Below are positions 6,896 to 13,314 of a DNA stretch of 13,314 nt, one piece after another (within the stretch, counting starts at the first letter, position 1; each line of letters begins with the position of its first letter). A model generated the notes under the pieces. That model did not search any database and was not told where the DNA came from. It saw only the letters and a list, made by a program, of their open reading frames with translations. Source of the stretch: Methylotenera_A sp031417915 (GTDB lineage: Bacteria > Pseudomonadota > Gammaproteobacteria > Burkholderiales > Methylophilaceae); contig JANOWN010000006.1 of NCBI GenBank assembly GCA_031417915.1, forward strand, positions 1 through 13,314, written 5' to 3'. A program made the translations under genes and the position numbers.

Positions 6896-8602
6896 CTAAT
6901 TAAATACACGTGAGGTGAGATCAATCACGCGCATCACTTCTTCGATACTGGTATAGCCTTCTAAAATACGCCGCACACCATCATCCGCCAAGGTATTAAA
7001 GCCTTTTTCTAGCGCCATTTTGCGTAGCTCGTCAAAATGCGCACGCCGTGCAATGAGCGAATCCATGTCAGAATCAATGCGCAACAATTCCATAATCGCC
7101 ATACGGCCGCGATAACCTGTTTGGTTGCAGCGTTTACAACCTTTATGCTTGAATATTTGGATTGCCTCATTGCGCTTAACACCCAAAATTTTGCGCTCAT
7201 CGTCACTGGGTTTGGCCGATTCTTTGCAGTGCGGACAAAGCACGCGCACTAATCGCTGCGCCACCACGCCGATAATATTGCCCGCCATAATATCGGGCGA
7301 AATACCAATATCAATCAGCCTAGGAAAAGCCCCTAAAGCAGAGTTTGTATGTAACGTAGTAAATACCTGATGCCCCGTCATAGCCGCACGAAAAGCCATG
7401 GTGGCGGTATCTGAATCGCGCACCTCACCCACTAAAATTATGTCGGGATCTTGCCGCATAATCGAGCGTATGCCGTTGGCAAAATCTATCTTATTGACCT
7501 CCGCCACCGAAGTTTGCCGCATCTGCGTCACAGGATATTCCACTGGGTCTTCCAAAGTCATGATATTTACTGACTCGGTATTTTGATGCGATAGCAGTGA
7601 ATATAGCGTCGTGGTTTTACCGCTACCAGTTGGCCCAGTCACCACCAGTATGCCCTCTGGCCGCGTCATCATTAGCTTTAATTGATCCAAAGTTGAGGTG
7701 CGCAAGCCCATGCGCTCTAGCGGAATAATTGAGCGCTCTCTATCTAGCACCCGCAGCACAATATTCTCGCCATGAATAGTCGGATGCGCAGACACCCGAA
7801 AGTCAATTGGTCGTCCACACAAATTCATATTTAAGCGACCGTCTTGCGGGGCACGGGTTTCGGCAATGTCCATGCCCGAAATCACTTTTAGGCGCACCGC
7901 AACGCCAGGCCAATAGCTTTTGTGCAAGCTACGCACTTGTTGCAGCACACCGTCAATACGGTAACGAATGCGTAAAAAGGCGTATTCTGGCTCAAAGTGA
8001 ATGTCCGATGCGCCGCGTTTAACTGCATCCATCAACAGCGCCCCCACCAGCCGCACCACAGGTTGCGTGAATTCATCGCCATCGGCGGTTAGGCTTTGAT
8101 AGTCGATTTCACCTGTTTCTATCTCGCGTAAAATGCCATCAACAGAAAGCTCATAACCATAAAACTGATCGATATGTTCTTCTAATTGCGCCTCAGCCGC
8201 CAGTACAGGTTTAAGCTGAATCTGCCCGCCCAGCATGGCGCGCAGCTGATCTAGTGCGACTACGTTAAACATATCCGCCATCGCCACAATCATGGTTTTG
8301 GTGGCATCTTCATACGCGACTGGCAACAAGTGATAACGCCGTGAAAAGTCTTCTGGCACCATGCCTAAAGCATCCACATCTGCCAACACAGTGGTTAAAT
8401 CGACACTTTCTTGGCCTATGGTATGCGCAACCAAATCACGCACCATGTTCTCTGAAACAAAGCCCAAACGCACCAACTGACGGCCCAGTGGAATATTATT
8501 TTGCTCTTGCTCGATTAATGCAATACGCAGCTGATCCTGACTAATCAGACCTTGCTGTATCATCAATTCGCCTAGGCGTAGTTTTCTTCTTTGTTCAGCC
8601 AT
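6896..8602 (-). CDS. mshE: MshE, pilus assembly ATPase with N-terminal c-di-GMP-binding MshEN motif
   Basis: This is a 568-aa GspE/PilB-family ATPase that powers pilus extension in the cytoplasm. The N-terminal MshEN region carries the 24-residue motif with R9-L10-G11, G18-L19, L25, L29 and Q32, followed by a looser second copy (L39-G40, L43-V44, G47, V54, L58). In Vibrio cholerae MshE this motif binds c-di-GMP and activates the motor. The ATPase core has Walker A GPTGSGKT (323-330), the Asp box TLEDPVEYP (349-357), Walker B DPDIILVGEVRD (385-396) and the His box TGHQVFTTLHTNSA (409-422). A zinc-type tetracysteine follows (C456, C459, C489, C492), as in assembly ATPases and not in PilT retraction ATPases. 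The ATG lies 13 bases after the mshN stop. Length and motifs are complete. Confidence 0.96.
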   Translation of the reverse strand: MAEQRRKLRLGELMIQQGLISQDQLRIALIEQEQNNIPLGRQLVRLGFVSENMVRDLVAHTIGQESVDLTTVLADVDALGMVPEDFSRRYHLLPVAYEDATKTMIVAMADMFNVVALDQLRAMLGGQIQLKPVLAAEAQLEEHIDQFYGYELSVDGILREIETGEIDYQSLTADGDEFTQPVVRLVGALLMDAVKRGASDIHFEPEYAFLRIRYRIDGVLQQVRSLHKSYWPGVAVRLKVISGMDIAETRAPQDGRLNMNLCGRPIDFRVSAHPTIHGENIVLRVLDRERSIIPLERMGLRTSTLDQLKLMMTRPEGILVVTGPTGSGKTTTLYSLLSHQNTESVNIMTLEDPVEYPVTQMRQTSVAEVNKIDFANGIRSIMRQDPDIILVGEVRDSDTATMAFRAAMTGHQVFTTLHTNSALGAFPRLIDIGISPDIMAGNIIGVVAQRLVRVLCPHCKESAKPSDDERKILGVKRNEAIQIFKHKGCKRCNQTGYRGRMAIMELLRIDSDMDSLIARRAHFDELRKMALEKGFNTLADDGVRRILEGYTSIEEVMRVIDLTSRVFN

Positions 8603-8615
8603 TATTTATCTTTAA

Positions 8616-9959
8616 CTATTGAATTGCCGCAATGCGCGCTTCTAGCGCAGTTTTGTCTATGCTACTTTTATCTGAGGCTTGCGCTAACGCACGTTGGTAA
8701 TAAGGTAAAGCCAATTTCGGTTTACCCATTTGGTCTAAACTCACCGCTAAATTAAACGCATTGTCTGCATTGCTATTCAAGCTATATGCATCAAAATAGG
8801 CTTGCTGCGCGGCTGGCCATTGATTTTGCTCGGCATACAAATTACCCAGCGCCACGTGCAAATTAGCGTCATTTGGGTTTTTAGCCAGCATATTTTTAAT
8901 GCGACTTTCGCTATTGGCCTCGTTACCTTGCGCTTGATTTGATTGTAAGTTGCTATCAAGCAAAGCGGCTTGCGCCATATTGTTTCGCGGGTCAATTTCC
9001 AGCACTTTGCCAAACCAACCATTTGCATCCGCCACACGACCTTGACGCGAAGCAATTGCGCCAAGCCCTAGTAGCGCATCTACATTACGCACATCTTGTT
9101 GCAATACTTGTTTATAGAGCTTTTGTGCTTTTGCATCGCCACCCGCATTGTAAGCCTCGTAGGCGCTCAATAACGTTGGGTTTATACCAGCCGCAGGTTG
9201 CGTTTTAGTCACTTCAATAGAGGCGCTTCGCGAAGCAATTGCATCGCCTAATCGCAAGTTTCTTGATTTACCGCCTTTGTTGTTTGTCTTTGCAACAGCA
9301 ACTGTCTCTTCTACCATCGTTTCATCTTGCGCCGTCTCAGCCAGATCTTCATCCTCATTAGCGGATTGTTTCTTAGCCATTTTTATTGGCGTTGCTTGCT
9401 GTTCTGGTAACGGCACTATTTCATTAGGCTCAAATGCTTGCGCTTCTGTCACAGGCATCTCTTTGAATGGCTCTGGAATCCTTTCTGGTGCTTGTTCCTG
9501 GGCTTGTGTTAATGGAGGCGGTGGAATCACCACATCAGGCGTGTTATCTACAAACTGATAAAAATATAACCCCATCCCCAGCAATGCCACCAAACCCGCG
9601 CCTGCTATCAAGGCTAGCCTAGTATTTTGATTTGTTGCCTCAACGCCTTTGGCAGAAAATACATTGGCCGCACTTTTAGGTGAATTGCTAGAAGTTGAAG
9701 CTAAAGGCGCAGTAGCGCTTCTACTAGGTTGGCTAGCGGTTTGACTAGAAGTGTGGGTGGTACTTTGCGTGCTAACATCGCTGGCTTTGATAGCTGGTGC
9801 AGGCTCTGCAAGCACGCTATCTGCAGGGCTGAGCGACAGCTCTAAACCTGTATCAAAGGTATCTTTAGCCTTATTTTTTTCGGCTTGCTTTTGCTTGGTA
9901 CTAGCATGCTCAACCTTGTCACTCTCGGCTTTATCTAGCGCTTTAATTAAAAGACTCAT
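8616..9959 (-). CDS. mshN: MshN-like TPR protein anchored in the inner membrane
   Basis: This is a 447-aa protein that begins MSLLIKALDKAE, a start shared by MshN-like and GspB-like accessory proteins. A long polar Ser/Thr/Ala-rich cytoplasmic segment (about 12-112) leads to one membrane helix (about 115-136). A Pro/Glu-rich spacer follows (about 141-225), and TPR-type helical repeats occupy roughly 263-430, for example ALLGLGAIASRQGRVADANG and ALGNLYAEQNQWPAAQQAY. The repeats would lie in the periplasm. The long spacer could reach through the peptidoglycan to the secretin. It lies 19 bases after mshL and 13 before mshE, the same L-N-E neighbourhood as in msh loci. Its role is probably secretin assembly or stability, which is inferred. 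The mshN name rests on position and architecture; TPR proteins are common, so sequence alone would not decide. Confidence 0.8.
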   Translation of the reverse strand: MSLLIKALDKAESDKVEHASTKQKQAEKNKAKDTFDTGLELSLSPADSVLAEPAPAIKASDVSTQSTTHTSSQTASQPSRSATAPLASTSSNSPKSAANVFSAKGVEATNQNTRLALIAGAGLVALLGMGLYFYQFVDNTPDVVIPPPPLTQAQEQAPERIPEPFKEMPVTEAQAFEPNEIVPLPEQQATPIKMAKKQSANEDEDLAETAQDETMVEETVAVAKTNNKGGKSRNLRLGDAIASRSASIEVTKTQPAAGINPTLLSAYEAYNAGGDAKAQKLYKQVLQQDVRNVDALLGLGAIASRQGRVADANGWFGKVLEIDPRNNMAQAALLDSNLQSNQAQGNEANSESRIKNMLAKNPNDANLHVALGNLYAEQNQWPAAQQAYFDAYSLNSNADNAFNLAVSLDQMGKPKLALPYYQRALAQASDKSSIDKTALEARIAAIQ

Positions 9960-9978
9960 TAGTCAGCACACCCACGAA

Positions 9979-11850
9979 TCAATTCGCGTCTTCAAGCACG
10001 TTTTGTAATTGTTGTGCAGGAAGATATTGTTTATAACTTTGCAGCTCGTCGCTTTCTAAGCTGGCGTTGGGGATAACCGTTGGGCGCAGAAAAATCACTA
10101 GTTCAGTTTTTTGACTTGCTTCATTTTTGCCAGTAAACACCTTTCCAACGCCTGGAACATCCGACAAACCAGGCACTTTATCGCTGTTACGCACTATTTC
10201 GTCTTGCATCAAGCCGCCAAGCACCGCTGTATTGCCACTATCAATTTGCAATATCGATTCCATTTCGCGTACTTGAATTTGTGGAATCTGACTCGGAATT
10301 GCCAGTAGCTGCGGATTCGGGTCACGCACAAAACTCAACACGCGAGAAATAGTGGGGCGCACATTCACATTTACCTTGCCAGTATCGTTAATTTGCGGCG
10401 TGACGCTCATCACCACGCCTACAGGTACCGTATTCGGTGTGGTAGTAATGGTTGAGAGCACGCTACCGCCGACTGCAGCCTGAGATTGTTGCGCCTGCAC
10501 AGTGAAATAAACTAAGTTATCCACCACTTTAAGTACCGCTGTTTGATTGTTGAGTACCATCAATTTTGGGCTAGAGAGTACTTTGGTATCGCCAAACTGC
10601 TTAAGCAAAGTAATGGAAGCTGCGATATTGCCAATGGCGCTGGCGGGGTTTAAATAACCCGCAAACAACCCCGCGGTTGAAGCAATACCGAGTGCATTTG
10701 CACCGCCTTGAGTAACTGCCCCTGTGTTAGGATTAAAATTGAAACCTTTTGAACCAAGTGTTTGACCAAACACAAAACCGCTATTGCTCGGCCCATTATT
10801 TAAGCGACTCCAATCAATCCCCGCTTGAAAACTATCGTTTAATCTTACCTCTACAATAGTCGCTTCAATCAACACTTGTTTTCTAGCGCTACCCATGACT
10901 CTATCAATAAATTCTTGTACTTTTTCGTGTTGTTTATTGGTCGCACGCACACTGATAACGCCCGTTTCCGCATTGGCAATCACATTGGCTGCAAATAATG
11001 TTTTATATTCTGATTTCTGCCTATCTCTATCTTCAGCTTCCACTTTTGCGGCGTCTGACAGGCCAATATTAGCAGTGCCGTTTGCATTGGCAGTTTGATT
11101 GTTGCTTTGTTTATCTGTTTGCCCAGCCGCACCAATGCGCGTCACAATCACTTCTTTATCGGTTTCTGCTAACAGTTCTTTAATATTCGTAATTAAAGAT
11201 TCCCACAGATGGTTTTTTGAAGTGCTATCGACGGAAGTGCGCGAGCTATTATTCGCACCGTTGCCGCTAGTTGAGGTGCTATCACCAATTTGTGATGAAC
11301 TAGAAATTTGACCATCCGCGCCGATAAAGCTTTTGGTATCGCGGTTCATGTTCACATAATCTACTTTGTAACTACGCAATACAGGCGAATCTGGCGCAAT
11401 GTAGAGCACATTGCCATCCATTTTGTAGGTTAAATCCACTTGTTTGGCTAAGCGCTCTAAAATCGCGGGCAAGGTTTGATCAACCGCATTCAGCGTCGCG
11501 CGACCTTGTATGCTAGGGTGAATGTCGATATTCAGTTTGCTTTCACGCGCCAGTGCAAACAAAATTTCTTTAACGGGCACTTCGTTCACCACCACGCTAT
11601 AGGTTTGTGCTTTAGTGGTGGCTTTTGGTGGAGGTAATATTGGCGCGCTTCTTACCAGCTTTGGAATAGGCGCATTAGGAGCCGCATTCTGATTGACTTG
11701 CGGGCTTGCTATTTTGCCATCAATATGACCAGTGGAAGGTTTCACTTTTGACTGATGCGCACAAGATGCAAGCATCACGGCAACCAAAGCAATTGCGCTA
11801 AGCTTAACCATAAATTTAGCCAAAGAAAATTGAATATTGTTATTAAGCAC
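9979..11850 (-). CDS. mshL: MshL, outer-membrane lipoprotein secretin
   Basis: This is a 623-aa secretin through which the pilus crosses the outer membrane. The signal peptide ends in the lipobox LASC with Cys30, so the mature protein should be a lipoprotein. An STN/secretin N-domain spans about 83-155 (VVVNEVPVKEILFALARES). A low-complexity Ser/Asn/Thr insert (about 181-213) and an Asn/Gln/Ala-rich insert (244-270) interrupt the N-domains. The secretin core runs from about 323 (RKQVLIEATIVEVRLNDSF) to 595, with LSSPKLMVLNNQTAVLKV, VPVGVVMSVTPQI, TAVLGGLMQDE, VPGLSDVPGVGKVF and TELVIFLRPTVI. The start codon is GTG (11850-11848), with GGGAG (plus 11861-11865) 10 bases upstream. An internal Met14 is a possible later start and would still leave a short signal peptide. 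Its own promoter candidates lie in the 173-base gap before it. Confidence 0.94.
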   Translation of the reverse strand: MLNNNIQFSLAKFMVKLSAIALVAVMLASCAHQSKVKPSTGHIDGKIASPQVNQNAAPNAPIPKLVRSAPILPPPKATTKAQTYSVVVNEVPVKEILFALARESKLNIDIHPSIQGRATLNAVDQTLPAILERLAKQVDLTYKMDGNVLYIAPDSPVLRSYKVDYVNMNRDTKSFIGADGQISSSSQIGDSTSTSGNGANNSSRTSVDSTSKNHLWESLITNIKELLAETDKEVIVTRIGAAGQTDKQSNNQTANANGTANIGLSDAAKVEAEDRDRQKSEYKTLFAANVIANAETGVISVRATNKQHEKVQEFIDRVMGSARKQVLIEATIVEVRLNDSFQAGIDWSRLNNGPSNSGFVFGQTLGSKGFNFNPNTGAVTQGGANALGIASTAGLFAGYLNPASAIGNIAASITLLKQFGDTKVLSSPKLMVLNNQTAVLKVVDNLVYFTVQAQQSQAAVGGSVLSTITTTPNTVPVGVVMSVTPQINDTGKVNVNVRPTISRVLSFVRDPNPQLLAIPSQIPQIQVREMESILQIDSGNTAVLGGLMQDEIVRNSDKVPGLSDVPGVGKVFTGKNEASQKTELVIFLRPTVIPNASLESDELQSYKQYLPAQQLQNVLEDAN

Positions 11851-11872
11851 GGCGTGCTCGCTCCCAAAAAAT

Positions 11873-11900
11873 TTTATACTTCGCCAAAAAAATTTGGTAA
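11873..11900 (-). promoter_or_regulatory. Candidate proximal promoter of mshL
   Basis: On the minus strand, -35 TTACCA (11895-11900, 4 of 6 matches) and -10 TATAAA (11873-11878, 5 of 6 matches) are 16 bases apart. A transcript from here would have a leader of about 20 bases containing the GGGAG ribosome binding site. The region is AT-rich, so chance matches are common and this call is moderate. Confidence 0.4.
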
Positions 11901-11910
11901 TTAGCCAAAT
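11892..11910. promoter_or_regulatory. 19-nt dyad over the -35 box of the proximal mshL promoter
   Basis: Plus strand ATTTGGTAATTAGCCAAAT has 6-nt arms ATTTGG and CCAAAT around a 7-base centre. It overlaps the TTACCA -35 box and could be a regulator site. A neighbouring CCAAA...TTTGG hairpin (11884-11897) shares one arm. The region is AT-rich, so chance symmetry is possible. Confidence 0.35.
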
Positions 11911-11928
11911 GTTTTTTGCAATTGGATA

Positions 11929-11957
11929 GTTATCGCATAATCTAGATTAAATTGCAA
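11929..11957 (-). promoter_or_regulatory. Candidate distal promoter of mshL with extended -10
   Basis: On the minus strand, -35 TTGCAA (11952-11957, 4 of 6 matches) is followed after 17 bases by -10 GATAAC (11929-11934, 4 of 6 matches), which is preceded by TG at the extended -10 position (TGCGATAAC). The leader to mshL would be about 70 bases and would include the 19-nt dyad. It lies just downstream of the mshM hairpin, which fits a separate mshL transcription start. Confidence 0.4.
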
Positions 11958-11970
11958 TACTAACTATTTG

Positions 11971-12024
11971 AAACTTTTATAAATTTACTTAAAACTGAGC
12001 TTTTAAGTAAATTTATAAAAGTTT
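11971..12024. repeat. Perfect 24-bp inverted repeat at the mshM stop codon
   Basis: Arms at 11971-11994 and 12001-12024 are exact reverse complements, separated by the 6-base loop CTGAGC. The last base of the mshM stop codon (12026-12024) is the first base of the stem. Only two of the 24 pairs are G-C, and no clear T-run follows on the minus strand (CAAATAG). It is therefore not a standard intrinsic terminator, although a stem this long could still end or process the mshM transcript. It could also form a DNA cruciform or belong to a family of dispersed repeats. The perfect pairing is seen directly; any function is inferred. Confidence 0.9.
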
Positions 12025-13314
12025 TATTTGGTTTCTTGCAACACGCCAGCAATGGTGCGCAATTGCGGGCGATTTTTTTGAATTTCGATAGGTAACTTGC
12101 GTAAGGCTTGAATCGCCTCTAAACGGCTGGGGAAACTTCCATATAAAACTGATAAAAATGGCAAATTATTTACTTTAGTTCTGTACACATAAATATTATC
12201 TATCTCGATTTGCTGGCTTAGTGCTTCAAGGTCATATTTTAGTTGAGGTTCGCTACTCGCTCCCATCAGCTGAATACTCACCGTAGTGGGTGCTTGGCTG
12301 GCCAACCAAGCTGTTGTGGCGTTTAAGCGCCGTATTAAAATATCATCTTGTGTACTAGATGCTCCAGAAGGCTCACCGTTATTGGTCTGCAGGCTTGCTG
12401 TCTTTAAAGATGTGGACGCAGGAGTAATTGTTGTTGCAATTGCATTTTTATTCACTTCAACTACTTTAGGCAAAACTTTTGCGGCGGCAATTTCAGGTTT
12501 ATTTTGTTTGGGCGTTGCTTGTTTTTGCGACCACAAACTTGCCGCATAGCCAAGCGCCAAGCCCAATGCCAGCAAACCACCCCACATGAACATTTGCGAT
12601 TTTTTTGCTTGTTTTTTCGAGGCTTCTACACCAAATTCGCTATCGCCAATCGCCGCTTGCACATGTTTCGATGTCACTTGGTACTCGTTCTCGGCAAACG
12701 CTGCTAACAGTGATTTATCTGCCAAAATATTTACGCGCCGCACCAAGCCTTCTGCCGCATTAGCCAACTTTTTAATCGCCGCCACATTGAACAAAGGCGG
12801 CCCAAAATAACCCGCAGAGCGTAACCTGAACATCAAATACTCGCTGATTTCTTTTTGTTGTAATGGCGCTAGATTAAAACTATGTGTAATGCGCTCGCGC
12901 AATTGACGAATATTGGTTTGGTTAAGATTTTCGTCTAACTCTGGCTGGCCAAACAACACAATTTGTAGCAATTTATCGTGTTTGGTTTCCAAGTTAGAAA
13001 GTAAGCGAATTTCTTCTAAAGTCGCCAGTGGCATGCCTTGCGCTTCTTCTACAAAAATCACTACTTGCTTGCCCGCTGCATGCCGCGCCAATAGGTGCGT
13101 TTGCAGCACTTGCATCACTTTTAAGCGGTCGGCATTTTTGGGTAATTTGAGTTGCAGCTCAAACGCAATCGCGTGCAAAATATCTTCTGGCGCTACGCTT
13201 GGGTTGGCAAGGTAAATGCGCTCAACATTCTCTGGCAACATGGTTTGCAGCATGCGGCACAACATGGTTTTGCCGCTGCCCACTTCACCCACCACTTTTA
13301 CAATGCCCTCGCCA
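12024..13314 (-). CDS. mshM: MshM/ExeA-type AAA ATPase with membrane segment and SPOR domain (5' end outside window)
   Basis: The reading frame stays open to the window edge, so the start is outside. A GTG at 13295-13293 is internal: six more in-frame codons (GEGIVK) precede it and belong to the conserved lead-in to Walker A. About 429 residues are visible. Counting from that GTG, they show Walker A GEVGSGKT (3-10), Walker B VIFVEEAQ (79-86), a sensor-like QIVLFGQPEL (111-120) and an arginine-containing RQLRERITHSF (130-140). A lid region runs to about 215, one membrane helix lies at about 236-255, a Thr/Ala/Lys-rich linker at 256-335, and a SPOR-type domain at about 336-420 (VSIQLMGAS, PFLSVLYGSFPSRLEAIQALRKLP). 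ExeA/GspA proteins use ATP and peptidoglycan binding to help secretins assemble. Here SPOR would be the glycan-binding part, in the periplasm. The hairpin at its stop may separate it from mshL. Confidence 0.88.
   Translation of the reverse strand, partial: GEGIVKVVGEVGSGKTMLCRMLQTMLPENVERIYLANPSVAPEDILHAIAFELQLKLPKNADRLKVMQVLQTHLLARHAAGKQVVIFVEEAQGMPLATLEEIRLLSNLETKHDKLLQIVLFGQPELDENLNQTNIRQLRERITHSFNLAPLQQKEISEYLMFRLRSAGYFGPPLFNVAAIKKLANAAEGLVRRVNILADKSLLAAFAENEYQVTSKHVQAAIGDSEFGVEASKKQAKKSQMFMWGGLLALGLALGYAASLWSQKQATPKQNKPEIAAAKVLPKVVEVNKNAIATTITPASTSLKTASLQTNNGEPSGASSTQDDILIRRLNATTAWLASQAPTTVSIQLMGASSEPQLKYDLEALSQQIEIDNIYVYRTKVNNLPFLSVLYGSFPSRLEAIQALRKLPIEIQKNRPQLRTIAGVLQETK

Noticed and set aside
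9277..9558. Plus-strand open frame of 93 aa opposite mshN.
   Set aside because: It is a shadow of the mshN coding strand in a compositionally biased (Pro/Glu/Ala-rich) stretch. It has no recognisable domain, and all other genes are on the minus strand.
9751..10008. Plus-strand open frame of 85 aa spanning the mshL/mshN junction with a hydrophobic look.
   Set aside because: Its Ser/Leu/Ala-rich composition arises from reading the complement of the Ser/Thr/Lys-rich mshN N-terminus. The overlapping genes are well supported.
13293..13295. GTG as the true start of the MshM ATPase.
   Set aside because: The frame remains open upstream to the window edge, and the preceding codons fit the conserved sequence before Walker A. 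Starting here would leave only two residues before the P-loop.
1..13314. CRISPR arrays, tRNA or rRNA genes, insertion sequences.
   Set aside because: No regularly spaced repeats, no cloverleaf or rRNA-like sequence and no transposase-like frames were seen. The window is almost fully coding for pilus genes.

Overview
The window holds most of an MSHA-type (mannose-sensitive hemagglutinin-like) type IV pilus assembly locus, a close relative of type II secretion systems. All genes lie on the minus strand, so the locus reads from right to left. The moderate-to-low GC content, the family variants (a PilM/PilN-like fusion, a SPOR-tailed MshM) and the gene order suggest a betaproteobacterium, perhaps a Methylophilaceae member such as Methylotenera. 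That placement is inferred from the sequence alone and is tentative.

Layout in transcription order. (1) 13314-12024: an MshM/ExeA-type AAA ATPase, cut by the window edge at its 5' end, with a membrane segment and a C-terminal SPOR domain. (2) 12024-11851: a non-coding gap with a perfect 24-bp inverted repeat at the mshM stop codon, followed by candidate promoters and a 19-nt dyad ahead of mshL. (3) 11850-5648: mshL (lipoprotein secretin), mshN (membrane-anchored TPR protein), mshE (assembly ATPase with an MshEN c-di-GMP-binding motif) and mshG (GspF-like platform protein). (4) 5609-2873: mshI (PilM/PilN- or GspL-like), mshJ (PilO/GspM-like) and an mshK-like periplasmic protein, overlapping by ATGA junctions or nearly so. 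(5) 2860-105: two pilin-like proteins, one of 645 aa and one of 273 aa. (6) 104-1: a hairpin that could end the operon, then a well-formed sigma70-type promoter with an overlapping dyad and the first bases of another minus-strand gene.

How the genes would work together (from known families): MshE hydrolyses ATP, probably under c-di-GMP control, and drives MshG in the inner membrane to add pilin subunits. MshI, MshJ and MshK link this motor to the MshL outer-membrane channel. MshM and MshN would help place the channel and connect it through the peptidoglycan. The two pilin-like proteins at the end are the best candidates for minor or tip subunits. The window shows no obvious major pilin, prepilin peptidase, PilT-type retraction ATPase or MshF, so these should lie elsewhere.

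The machinery is recognisable. The less ordinary parts are the two related large pilin-like proteins (one without Glu5, with a second module and a cysteine-rich insert), the SPOR domain on MshM, the gene order relative to Vibrio, and the two intergenic regulatory regions.
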